Part shown: one piece after another, positions 8,677-16,780 of the stretch
Layout of the letters: each line of letters opens with the position of its first letter
How positions within the stretch are numbered: position 1 is the first letter of the stretch
Assembly: GCF_011764445.1 (NCBI RefSeq)
Contig: NZ_BLPG01000001.1
Span: 8,237,316 to 8,301,315, forward strand
Length of the DNA stretch: 64,000 nucleotides
Source of the DNA: Phytohabitans rumicis
GTDB lineage: Bacteria; Actinomycetota; Actinomycetes; Mycobacteriales; Micromonosporaceae
Direction: 5' to 3'
Translations under genes and position numbers: made by a program
The notes under the pieces: model-generated
Database searches by the model: none
Told to the model about the DNA's origin: nothing
Seen by the model: only the letters and a program-made list of their open reading frames with translations

Positions 8677-9654
8677 GTGGGGCAGCCTGTCTTCGTATGT
8701 GGGTGCCCGCGGTCCGGGACCACGTTGGTGCAGCTCATGCTGCACGCGCACGCCAGGATCGCGATTCCGCCGGAGACCCGGTTCGTGCTGGAGGCGTACC
8801 GGGCCCGGCGCGCGTTCGGAGACCTGCGCGAGAGCGGCGCCCGCCGGGCACTGGCCCGGTGGATCGTCGACCGGCCGGAGACGCGGTTCGCGGACCTCGG
8901 CCTATCGGCCGAGGAGACTATCGAGGAGATCACCGCCGGGCCGCCCACGCTGGGCTCCGCGCTGGCCATCCCACTTCAGGGGTACGCCCAGCGGTTCGGC
9001 AAGTCGCGGTGGGGTGACAAGCGACCCGCGTACGTCACCAACCTCCCGGCGCTGGCACGGCTCTTCCCGGACGCCCTGTTCGTACACGTGATCCGGGACG
9101 GGCGGGACTGCGTCGCCTCCCTCAAACAGATGCCGTGGCACCGGACCGGCATCTACCAGGCGATCTCGGCGTGGGCGCAGGCGGTGGACCACGGCCGGTG
9201 GGCGGCCCGGGTCCTGGGTCCCGGCGCCTACCACGAGATCCGGTACGAGCGGCTGGTCACCAACGTCGGGCCGGAACTGGCCGCGCTGTGCCGCTTCCTG
9301 CACGAGGAGTACGACCCGGCGATGACCGACCCGGCCGCGCTCGCCACGCTTGCCGTGCCGGACCGGAAGTCCTGGCACGCCCGTACCCGCTCGGCGATCG
9401 GCCCCGACCGGATCGGCCGCTGGCGGTCCATCCTCGAACCCTGGGAAGCCGGCCTGTGCGAGGCGGTGCTCGGCGGGCGGCTACGGTCGCTGGGCTACCC
9501 GCTCACCGGCGCGCCCCCGCCCCCGGCGGTGCACCGGCTGCGCTACGAACGGGTGGCCGCCCGCCACCGGCTCGCCCCGCTCCGCCGACTCGCGATCCGC
9601 GGCCACGACCGCCTCCCGCTGACAACCCCGCTCGCCTACCGCCCGTGCGACTAA
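8677..9654 (+). CDS. Sulfotransferase family protein
   Basis: 325 aa from GTG 8677 (GGTGGG just upstream); the frame stays open further upstream but overlaps the DUF305 gene. The PAPS-binding loop CPRSGTTLVQ is at about 9-18 and the second PAPS motif VIRDGRDCVASL near 133, as in sulfotransferases of the Sulfotransfer_3 type that move sulfate from PAPS to sugars, lipids or small molecules. The C-terminal part (EPWEAGLCEAVLGGRLRSLGY) is the usual end of the fold. The acceptor is unknown. The stop is followed by a 780-base noncoding tract with three family A palindromes. Confidence 0.85.
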   Translation: MGQPVFVCGCPRSGTTLVQLMLHAHARIAIPPETRFVLEAYRARRAFGDLRESGARRALARWIVDRPETRFADLGLSAEETIEEITAGPPTLGSALAIPLQGYAQRFGKSRWGDKRPAYVTNLPALARLFPDALFVHVIRDGRDCVASLKQMPWHRTGIYQAISAWAQAVDHGRWAARVLGPGAYHEIRYERLVTNVGPELAALCRFLHEEYDPAMTDPAALATLAVPDRKSWHARTRSAIGPDRIGRWRSILEPWEAGLCEAVLGGRLRSLGYPLTGAPPPPAVHRLRYERVAARHRLAPLRRLAIRGHDRLPLTTPLAYRPCD

Positions 9655-9794
9655 CCCCGTACCCACGCCCAGCTCACCCCGTACCCCCTCCCGCCCCGAC
9701 CCTCGCACGGCGGCCCTCGCACGGCGGCCCTCGCACGGCGGCCCTTGCGGCCCGGCTCCGCGCGGCGGCCGCTCGCGGCGCGGCCCCCGCGCCG

Positions 9795-9895
9795 CGTCGA
9801 TCAAGGACTTTGCCGTCGATCAAGGGCAAACGGTCGTGCTTCGATCTCCAAACCACGGCCGTATGCCCTTGATCGACGGCGAAGTCCTTGATCGC
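9795..9895. repeat. Family A palindromic element, copy 1
   Basis: Nested inverted repeat: outer arms CGTCGATCAAGG.../...CCTTGATCG and inner arms GATCAAGGGCAAACGGTCGTG-like and CACGGCCGTATGCCCTTGATC-like, each read in the opposite sense. The central stretch reads TTCGATCTCCAAA (reverse orientation). It lies in a GC-rich noncoding tract (9655-10435) between the sulfotransferase gene and the end of the binding-protein gene; the tract also has degenerate direct repeats such as CTCGCACGGCGGCC at 9714-9742. Confidence 0.85.
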
Positions 9896-10008
9896 GGCGT
9901 GCGGGCCGAGGGCGGGGCGCGGTGGGCGAGTGGCGCGGGTCCGCGCGGCGGCGGCTCGCGGCGTGGATCACGTGCCGTGGCCCGTGCGGCCCGGGCCCTT
10001 GCGGCGTG

Positions 10009-10111
10009 CGTCGATCAAGGATTTCCGCGTCGATCAAGGGCGGATGGTCGTGGTTTGGAGATCGAAGCACGGCCGTATGCCCTTGATCGGCGGCGTGGTC
10101 CTTGATCGACG
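10009..10111. repeat. Family A palindromic element, copy 2
   Basis: Full 103-bp form with both outer arms (CGTCGATCAAGG at the left, CCTTGATCGACG at the right). The centre reads TTTGGAGATCGAAG (forward). Left inner box GGGCGGATGGTCGTG and right inner box (inverse) GGGCATACGGCCGTG differ, so the inner stem is not perfectly paired. The DNA before copies 2 and 3 is similar (GCGGCGTGCGTCGATC), so these two may be a local duplication. Confidence 0.88.
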
Positions 10112-10228
10112 CGGCGTGCGGGCCGAGGGCCGGCGCGCGGTGGGCGACTGGCGTGGGTCCGCGCGGCGGCGGCCCGCGTGCCGTGGCCCGCGTGCCGTGG
10201 CCCGCGCGGCGCGGGCCTTCGCGGCGTG

Positions 10229-10331
10229 CGTCGATCAAGGATTTCCGCGTCGATCAAGGGCATACGGCCGTGGTTTGGAGATCGAAGCACGACCATTCGC
10301 CCTTGATCGACGGCGAAGTCCTTGATCGACG
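10229..10331. repeat. Family A palindromic element, copy 3
   Basis: Full 103-bp form, forward centre TTTGGAGATCGAAG. Its left half is nearly the same as copy 2, while its right inner box (CACGACCATTCGCCC) is different from copy 2. This shows that left and right arms of different copies do not vary together. Confidence 0.88.
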
Positions 10332-10435
10332 CACGCCAGCGGGAGGCGCGAAGCGCGCGGCGGAGGCGGGAGGCGCGGGGCGGGAGGCGGGAGGCGGGAG
10401 GGTGGGCGTGAGGATTGTGTGGGGTGGTGGTGGGG

Positions 10436-11376
10436 TTACGGGCGGTAGCGGGACGGAGGGGAGGAGGGGCGGGGCCTAGGGTGGGGGCTAGCCAGCGGGT
10501 GTACAGGGCGGTCCAGGTGCCGTTGGCGCGCAGGTCGTCGAGGACGCCGTTGACGAAGCGGACGAAGTCGGGCGCCGTGCGGGAGAACGCCAACCCGTGC
10601 GGCTCGTCGGTGAAGCGCGGCCCGACGATCCTGGTGGTCGGGTCCTGGGCGGCCAGGCCGGCGAGCACGTTGTCGGTGGTGGAGATGGCGTCCACCTGGC
10701 CCTGCTGGAGCAGCACCAGGCAGTCGGTCCAGTCGACGGCGGAGATGGCGACCGGCTTCGACGGCGCGTCGATGACGGCCTGGATCGAGGTGGTGTTCGC
10801 GGCCGAGCAGACGCGCTTGCCGCCCAGGTCGTCGATGCCCTTGACGGTGGAGCCTTCCGGCACCAGTACGCGCTGGCCGGAGTCCAGGTAGTTGGTGGAG
10901 AACTCGACCAGCTCGCGGCGCGCGCAGGTGATCGTCATCGAGTTGGCGACCAGGTCGACCTGGCCGTTGACCGCGGTGAGCCGTTCCGCCTGGGTGACCA
11001 CCCGGTACTGCACCTTCTCGGCGTCGCCGAAGATGGCCTTGGCGATCTCGCGTACCAGGTCGATGTCGAAGCCGGCCAGCTTGCCGGTGAACGGGTCGCG
11101 GAAGCCGAACAGGTAGTTGTTCTGGTCGACGCCGGCGATCAGCCGGCCGCGCGCCCGGATCTTCTCCACAGTGGAGCCATCGGTGCCGTCCGGGCGCAGG
11201 CTGGCCCGCGGATCGCAGGCCGGCTCGGGCGGCACGGCGCTCGGCGCGACCGCCGGGTCGCGGACGCCCAGCGGCACCGGCGGCTGTGCTGAGGAATCCA
11301 CAGGGGACACCGGGCGGCCGGGGGAGCAGGCGCCGAGGAGAAGCGCGACGGCCGCGACCCACAGCACTCGGAACAT
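10436..11376 (-). CDS. Extracytoplasmic amino-acid binding lipoprotein (GlnH/GluB type), frameshifted near its end
   Basis: Lipoprotein (LLLGACS lipobox at about 11-17) with a full periplasmic-binding-protein fold of the glutamate/glutamine class (RLIAGVDQNNYLFGFRDP, GFDIDLVREIAKAIFG, ANSMTITCARRELVEFS). It is the third gene after a response regulator and histidine kinase, so it may feed a ligand signal to that kinase; no permease genes are adjacent. As written, the frame runs on to 10015 through palindromic repeats. One extra base in the G run 10458-10461 gives the usual GlnH ending (LGPAPPP...RYRP) at 10436 and 313 aa, which I prefer. Confidence 0.82.
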
Positions 11377-11385
11377 CGCCCCAGG

Positions 11386-12528
11386 CTAGATCGACGGCGC
11401 AAATCGGGGGAGGGTGACCCGCACCGCCAGGCCGCCGCCGTCCCGGGGTTCGGCGGTCACCTCGCCGCCGTGCGCCCGGGCGACCGCGCGGACGATGGAC
11501 AGGCCCAGGCCGGCGCCGCGGTCGTGGCTGACCCGCTCGGTGCCGTACCGGCGGAAGGGCTCGAAGAGGCCGGGTACCTCGTACCGGGGGACGACCGGGC
11601 CGGTGTTGGTGACGGTGAGCTCGACGAGGCCGTTCGGCAGCGCGCGGCAGGCCACCCGGACCCAGCCGTCGGGCTTGGTGTTGTGCCGGATGCCGTTCTC
11701 CACCAGGTTCTGCACGAGCCGTTCCAGCAGCACCGCGTCGCCGAGCGTGACCGCCTCCGCGGTCTCGGCACCGACGGTGATGCCGTCCGGCTCGGCCTGG
11801 GAGACCGTGTGCTCGACGATGTCGGCCAGGTCGACCGGTGCCTGGTCGACCAGCTCGTTTTCCGAGCGGGCCAGCAGGAGCAGCCCGTTGATGAGCCGCT
11901 CGTGCCGGGCGTTGATGTCCAGCAGCATGTCGGTGAGCTGCCGGACCTCGGGCGTGGTGGCGGTGCGGTGGGCGGCGTATTCGAGCACCGCCCGGCCCAG
12001 GGTCAGCGGGGTGCGCAGTTCGTGCGAGGCGTTCGCGACGAAGCGCCGCTGGCCGTCGAAGGAGCGGTCGAGGCGTTCGATCATCGCGTCGAACATGTCG
12101 GCCAGCTCCTTGACCTCGTCGCGCGGGCCGGGGAGCGCGATCCGCTCGTGCAGGCCGCGGTCGGCGGCGGGCGCGGCGGCGATCCGCCGGGCGGTGTCGG
12201 TGATGCGGTGCAGCGGGTGCAGCGCCCGCCCGGCGAGCAGCCAGCTGAAGGCGACGCCGACGGCGGTGACCACGATGAGTGCGATGCCGCCCTGGGTGAG
12301 CAGGTCGTGCAGCGCGGTCTCGCGTAGCTTGTCCGGCAGGTCGGCGGCGGAGTAGTACGCGTCGAGCGGGTCGGTGCCGTCGATCGGGCCGGTCTTGGTG
12401 GCCAGGATCTTCACCCCGCTGCGCCGCCCGACCAGGACGTACGTCAGAGCCAGCAGCACGGTGCCGGCGGCGAGCAGGAGCGCGCCGTACAGGACGGTGA
12501 GGCGGGTGCGTAGCGTCAAACGGCTCAT
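11386..12528 (-). CDS. Two-component sensor histidine kinase
   Basis: 380 aa. Two membrane helices (about 10-32 and 80-100) flank a short 45-residue external loop. A HAMP linker, the phospho-accepting box NASHELRTPLTL (His near 169) and the ATPase boxes (NLVENGIRHN, DRGAGLGLSIV) follow, all complete. Its ATG overlaps the stop of the response regulator by four bases (ATGA), so the two are translationally coupled. The small external loop suggests that the downstream binding lipoprotein might do the sensing. Confidence 0.92.
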   Translation of the reverse strand: MSRLTLRTRLTVLYGALLLAAGTVLLALTYVLVGRRSGVKILATKTGPIDGTDPLDAYYSAADLPDKLRETALHDLLTQGGIALIVVTAVGVAFSWLLAGRALHPLHRITDTARRIAAAPAADRGLHERIALPGPRDEVKELADMFDAMIERLDRSFDGQRRFVANASHELRTPLTLGRAVLEYAAHRTATTPEVRQLTDMLLDINARHERLINGLLLLARSENELVDQAPVDLADIVEHTVSQAEPDGITVGAETAEAVTLGDAVLLERLVQNLVENGIRHNTKPDGWVRVACRALPNGLVELTVTNTGPVVPRYEVPGLFEPFRRYGTERVSHDRGAGLGLSIVRAVARAHGGEVTAEPRDGGGLAVRVTLPRFAPSI

Positions 12529-13181
12529 TGGATCCGATATCCTTCACCCGGGATCGTTTCGACAACCGCGGGGTCGCCGAGCTTGCGGCGCAGCTTGAGG
12601 ATCGTCACCCGGACCGCGGCGGTGAACGGGTCGGCGTGCTCGTCCCACACCTTCTCCAGCAGCTGCTCGGCGCTCACCACCGCCCCCTCGGCACGCATCA
12701 GCTCCGCCAGCATCGCGAACTCCTTGCGGGACAGCGGGACGTACCGGCCGTGCCGGTACACCTCCCGGCGGGGCAGGTCGAGCGTGATACCGGCCCGGGT
12801 CAGCACCGGCGGCGCCGCCGGGCGCGAGCGCCGGCCCAGCGCCAGCACGCGGGCCGCCAGTTCCGGAAACGCGAACGGCTTGGGCAGGTAGTCGTCGGCG
12901 CCGAGGGACAGGCCGGCGACCCGGTCGCCCACCTCGGCGGCCGCGGTCAGCATCAGCACCCGGGTGTCCGCCCGGGAGTCGACCACCGCCCGGCACACGT
13001 CGTCGCCGTGCACGATGGGCAGGTCCCGGTCGAGCACGACCACGTCGTAGTCGTTCACGGCCAGCCGTTCCAGCGCGGCGTCGCCGTCGTACACGATGTC
13101 CACGGCGTGGGCCTCGCCCCGCAGCCACCGCGCGATCACGTCGGCGAGCAGCCGCTCGTCCTCCACCACCAGTACGCGCAT
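12525..13181 (-). CDS. Two-component response regulator, OmpR family
   Basis: 218 aa from ATG 13181; the frame is open further upstream but this start gives the canonical MRVLVVEDE beginning. The receiver domain has the acidic pair ED at 8-9, phospho-acceptor Asp in VVVLDRDLP (near 51) and Lys in YLPKPF. The C-terminal winged helix (RREVYRHGRYVPLSRKEF, VTILKLRRKLG, IPGEGYRIQ) binds DNA. First gene of a leftward operon RR-HK-binding lipoprotein, facing away from the export operon at 13303. The dyad at 13217-13247 is a likely target. Confidence 0.93.
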   Translation of the reverse strand: MRVLVVEDERLLADVIARWLRGEAHAVDIVYDGDAALERLAVNDYDVVVLDRDLPIVHGDDVCRAVVDSRADTRVLMLTAAAEVGDRVAGLSLGADDYLPKPFAFPELAARVLALGRRSRPAAPPVLTRAGITLDLPRREVYRHGRYVPLSRKEFAMLAELMRAEGAVVSAEQLLEKVWDEHADPFTAAVRVTILKLRRKLGDPAVVETIPGEGYRIQ

Positions 13182-13216
13182 GAGATCAATAATTACCCAC
13201 CGTGATGTTCTCTCCG

Positions 13217-13247
13217 CGTTAAGGCCGGCGGAAACCGCCCGGTAACG
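13217..13247. promoter_or_regulatory. Imperfect dyad in divergent promoter region
   Basis: CGTTA at 13217-13221 and TAACG at 13243-13247 enclose GGCGG and CCGCC, giving a dyad between the divergent response-regulator operon and the MacB-type export operon. The 121-base gap holds the promoters of both. A shared operator for the two-component system is a reasonable guess, which would make the exporter its target. Confidence 0.4.
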
Positions 13248-13302
13248 CCCCGCCGCGTGTACTGCCTCCCGACACCGACATCGGTTGTGGAGGAGAAACG
13301 AC

Positions 13303-13845
13303 GTGTTGAGACGACGCATTGCTTGGACGATCGCCGCGCTGGCGCTCGCCCTGGGACCCGCGGCCTGCGGGGGCGAGGACGGCGGCGACGGCATCGCCAC
13401 CGCCGGCGGTGCCAGCGGCGGCCCGAGCGCCAGCGCCAGCGCCGCGGCCGGGAACGCGGACGAGCAGAACCTGAAGTTCGTGGAGTGCATGCGGGGCGAG
13501 GGCATCGAGATGGAGGACCCGGAGCCCGGCGGCGGCACCCAGATCCGGATCCGCGGCGGCGACCCGGCGAAGGCGGACGCCGCGATGCAGAAGTGCCGCC
13601 AGTATCTGCCCAACGGCGGCGAGCAGACCCGGATGAGCCCCGAGGACATCGAAAAGGCCCGCCAGTACTCCAAGTGCATGCGCGACAACGGCGTGCCGGC
13701 GTTCCCCGACCCCGACCCGGAGACCGGCGGCATCATGCTGCGGGCCGGGCCGGACAGCGGCCTCGACCCGAACTCGGCGGAGTTCGCCGCGGCCCAGAAG
13801 AAGTGCGAGCAGCTGCGCCCGCGCCGGCCCGGGAGTGGCGGATGA
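13303..13845 (+). CDS. Small lipoprotein of export operon
   Basis: 180 aa from GTG 13303, placed 8 bases after GGAGGAG. Signal peptide with lipobox GPAACGG. Behind a Ser/Ala/Gly-rich tether lie two similar units with Cys-Met pairs ([16 protein letters not shown] and [16 protein letters not shown]) and further Cys residues (QKCRQY, KKCEQL), which suggests two disulfide-linked repeats. The family is common in actinobacteria next to MacB-type exporters but has no known role. Its stop overlaps the ATG of the adaptor gene. Confidence 0.75.
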   Translation: MLRRRIAWTIAALALALGPAACGGEDGGDGIATAGGASGGPSASASAAAGNADEQNLKFVECMRGEGIEMEDPEPGGGTQIRIRGGDPAKADAAMQKCRQYLPNGGEQTRMSPEDIEKARQYSKCMRDNGVPAFPDPDPETGGIMLRAGPDSGLDPNSAEFAAAQKKCEQLRPRRPGSGG

Positions 13846-14915
13846 GCCGGCGACGGCGGCGGGCCCCGGTGGCGCTGGCGGCCGGCGTCGCGGTGGTCGC
13901 GGTCGGCGGCGCGGCGGCGGCCACCGGATTCGGCGGCGGCGACGCGGGTACGGCGGGGAGCAGCGCGCTGCCACCCGCCACCTCCACGGTGCAGAAGTCC
14001 ACATTGGTGGATGCCGATACCGTGGACGGCACCCTCGGCTACGGCACCGAGACGGCGGTGACCGGCCGGCTCGGCGGCACGGTGACCTGGCTGCCCGAGG
14101 AGGGTGCCACCGTACGGCCGGGCCAGAAGCTGTACACGGTGGACGACAAGCCGGTCCTGCTGATGCGCGGCACCCTGCCCATGTACCGCAACCTGGCGCC
14201 GGGCGTCGAGGGCACGGACGTCAAGCAGTTCGAGCAGAACCTGTCCGCCCTCGGGTACGACGGGTTCACCGTGGACGACGAGTACACCGACTCGACCGCC
14301 GCGGCGGTCGAGGAGTGGCAGGAGGATCTAGGCCTGCCGGAGACCGGCGTGGTGGAGCCCGGCCGGATCGTGTACGCGCCAGGGACCGTGCGGGTGTACG
14401 ACGTCCAAGCGCAGGTCGGCGCCGGCGCGGGCCCCGGCCAGCAGGTGCTCGCGCTGACCGGCACCACCCGGGTGGTCACCGTCGAGCTGGACATCGACCA
14501 GCAACGCCTCGCGGCCAAGGGCAGCGCGGTGTCGGTGGAGCTGCCGGACGGCAAGACGGTGCCGGGCAAGGTGTCCGATGTGGACACCATCATCGACCTC
14601 GGGTCGGGTGGCGCGGGCAACGACGAGCCGGAGACCAAGCTGGAGGTCACCGTCGCGCTGACCGACCAGAAGAGCCTCGGCACGCTCGACCGGGCCACAG
14701 TGGACGTCACGTTCACCGCCGAGAAGCGCGAGGGAGTGCTCAGCGTGCCGGTGTCGGCCCTGCTCGCGCTGGCCGAGGGCGGGTACGGCGTCCAGGTGGT
14801 CGAGGGCACGGGCACCCGCATCGTGCCGGTCGAGGTGGGCATGTTCTCGGGCGGCCGGGTGGAGGTGCGCGGCGAGGGCCTGGCCGAGGGCATGACCGTG
14901 GGCACCGCCTCATGA
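13842..14915 (+). CDS. Membrane-fusion (HlyD-like) adaptor with peptidoglycan-binding domain
   Basis: 357 aa. One N-terminal membrane helix (about 8-30), then a lipoyl/barrel half-motif ([30 protein letters not shown]), an inserted peptidoglycan-binding type 1 domain (about 118-175: [35 protein letters not shown]) and a C-terminal beta-barrel. Such adaptors bridge MacB-type permeases to the cell wall in Gram-positive bacteria. ATG overlaps the previous stop and the next ATG overlaps its own stop, so the operon is tightly coupled. Confidence 0.85.
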   Translation: MSRRRRRAPVALAAGVAVVAVGGAAAATGFGGGDAGTAGSSALPPATSTVQKSTLVDADTVDGTLGYGTETAVTGRLGGTVTWLPEEGATVRPGQKLYTVDDKPVLLMRGTLPMYRNLAPGVEGTDVKQFEQNLSALGYDGFTVDDEYTDSTAAAVEEWQEDLGLPETGVVEPGRIVYAPGTVRVYDVQAQVGAGAGPGQQVLALTGTTRVVTVELDIDQQRLAAKGSAVSVELPDGKTVPGKVSDVDTIIDLGSGGAGNDEPETKLEVTVALTDQKSLGTLDRATVDVTFTAEKREGVLSVPVSALLALAEGGYGVQVVEGTGTRIVPVEVGMFSGGRVEVRGEGLAEGMTVGTAS

Positions 14916-15577
14916 CCGCCCACGTCTTGGAGCTCGACGACGTGACGAAGACGTACCCGGGCGGGGTCGCGGCCGTGCGCGGTGTCTGCCTGGCGGTCGG
15001 CCGCGGCGAGCTCGTGGCGATCGTCGGCCCGTCCGGGTCCGGGAAGTCCACGATGCTGCACCTGATCGGCACGCTGGACCGGCCGTCGTCCGGGACGGTA
15101 CGCGTCGACGGGTACGACGTGGCCCGGCTGACCGACCGGCAGCTGTCCGCGCTGCGGGCGTCCCGGATCGGGTTCGTGTTCCAGCAGTTCCACCTCGGCG
15201 CGGGGGTTCCCGCCGTGGACAACGTCGCCGACGGCCTGCTCTACACCGGCGTGCCCCGGCGGGAACGGCGGCGGCGGGCGGCCGCCGCGCTGGAGCGGGT
15301 GGGCCTGGCGCACCGGCTGGAGCACCGTCCACATGAGATGTCCGGCGGGGAGCGGCAGCGGGTCGCGATCGCTCGGGCGGTCGTGGGGGAGCCGGCGCTG
15401 CTGCTGGCCGACGAGCCCACCGGCAACCTCGACTCCGCCTCCGGGGCGGCGGTGATGGGCCTGCTGCGTGAGCTCAACGCCGCCGGCACCACGGTCGTCG
15501 TGATCACCCATGACCGGGAGATCGCGGCGAGCCTGCCGCGCCAGGTGGGCATGCGTGACGGGCAGGTGGAGTCGTGA
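14912..15577 (+). CDS. ABC transporter ATP-binding protein (MacB type)
   Basis: 221 aa. Walker [10 protein letters not shown] near 39, signature [15 protein letters not shown], Walker [14 protein letters not shown] and VITHD are intact. It is the energy subunit of the 13.3-16.8 kb exporter. The ATG overlaps the adaptor stop (ATGA) and its own stop overlaps the GTG of the permease (GTGA). Confidence 0.93.
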   Translation: MTAHVLELDDVTKTYPGGVAAVRGVCLAVGRGELVAIVGPSGSGKSTMLHLIGTLDRPSSGTVRVDGYDVARLTDRQLSALRASRIGFVFQQFHLGAGVPAVDNVADGLLYTGVPRRERRRRAAAALERVGLAHRLEHRPHEMSGGERQRVAIARAVVGEPALLLADEPTGNLDSASGAAVMGLLRELNAAGTTVVVITHDREIAASLPRQVGMRDGQVES

Positions 15578-16773
15578 GTGAGATGAAGCCGGCACGGTTG
15601 GCGTTCGCGGACGTGGTCCGGGTGGGCGGCGCCGGCCTGCGCACCCGCCCGTTGCGCGCGGTCCTTTCGGCGCTGGGCATCGCGATCGGCATCGCCGCGA
15701 TGATCGCGGTGGTCGGGGTGTCCACGTCCAGCCGTGCGGACCTGGCGCGGACGCTGGAGCAGCTGGGCACCAACCTGCTCACCGCCGGGCCGGGCAACGA
15801 CCTGTTCGGCGAGCCGGCCACCTTGCCCACCGAGTCGATCGAGATGATCGGGCGGATCGGCCCGGTGACGGCGGTGTCCGCGACCGGCCGGGTGCCGGAC
15901 GCGAAGGTGTACCGCTCGGACCGGATCCCGGAGATCGAGACGAACGGCCTGCTGTGCGTGGCCGCCCGCCTCGACCTGCTGTCCACAGTGGGCGCCACGG
16001 TCGCCAACGGCACGTGGTTCAACGCGGCGACGGCGAAGTACCCGGCCGTCGTGCTCGGCAGCACGGCCGCGGCCCGGTTGGGCGTCGGCGCCGCGGGCGA
16101 GGACGTCCAGGTGTACGTCGGCGGGAAGTGGTTCACGGTGCTGGGCGTGCTCGCCCCGGTGGCGCTGGCGCCGGAGCTGGACACGGCCGCGCTGCTGGGC
16201 TGGCCGGCAGCGGAGTCCTATCTGGACTTCGACGGGCACCCGACGACCGTCTACACGCGCGCCAACGAGCCGGCCGTCGAGGCCGTACGCGAGGTGCTGG
16301 CGGCCACCGCGAACCCGGAGGCGCCCAGCGAGGTCAAGGTGTCCCGGCCGTCCGACGCGCTCGCCGCGAAGCAGGCCGCCGACCGGGCGTTCACCGGCCT
16401 GCTGCTCGGTTTGGGCGCGGTGGCCCTGCTGGTGGGCGGCGTCGGCGTGGCGAACACGATGGTGATCTCGGTGCTCGAACGGCGGGCCGAGATCGGGCTG
16501 CGCCGCTCGCTGGGGGCGACCCGGGGCCAGATCCGGGTGCAGTTCCTGGCCGAGTCGCTGCTGCTGTCGGCGCTCGGCGGGGCCGGCGGGGTGGCACTGG
16601 GCATCGCGGTCACCACCGCGTACGCCACCACGCAGGACTGGCCGACCGTGGTGCCGCCGTGGGCGATGGCAGGCGGGGTCGGCGCCACGCTGTTCATCGG
16701 CGCGCTCGCCGGGCTGTACCCGGCGATCCGGGCCGCGCGGCTGGCCCCCACGGAGGCGCTGGCGACGCCGTAG
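15574..16773 (+). CDS. ABC transporter permease (MacB/FtsX type)
   Basis: 399 aa. One membrane helix at about 28-50 after [18 protein letters not shown], a large extracytoplasmic MacB_PCD domain (about 50-265) and three C-terminal helices (about 272-395). [19 protein letters not shown] and [16 protein letters not shown] are the classic FtsX C-terminal motifs. Last gene of the coupled lipoprotein-adaptor-ATPase-permease operon. It ends seven bases before the end of the convergent kinase gene. Confidence 0.92.
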   Translation: MSEMKPARLAFADVVRVGGAGLRTRPLRAVLSALGIAIGIAAMIAVVGVSTSSRADLARTLEQLGTNLLTAGPGNDLFGEPATLPTESIEMIGRIGPVTAVSATGRVPDAKVYRSDRIPEIETNGLLCVAARLDLLSTVGATVANGTWFNAATAKYPAVVLGSTAAARLGVGAAGEDVQVYVGGKWFTVLGVLAPVALAPELDTAALLGWPAAESYLDFDGHPTTVYTRANEPAVEAVREVLAATANPEAPSEVKVSRPSDALAAKQAADRAFTGLLLGLGAVALLVGGVGVANTMVISVLERRAEIGLRRSLGATRGQIRVQFLAESLLLSALGGAGGVALGIAVTTAYATTQDWPTVVPPWAMAGGVGATLFIGALAGLYPAIRAARLAPTEALATP

Positions 16774-16780
16774 AAAGCCG

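Noticed and set aside
10015-10435. A C-terminal tail of about 140 residues on the GlnH-like lipoprotein translated from family A repeats
   Set aside because: The tail exists only because the frame slips before a normal GlnH-type ending (RYRP-stop at 10436). One missing base in a G run explains it, as in eight other genes here.
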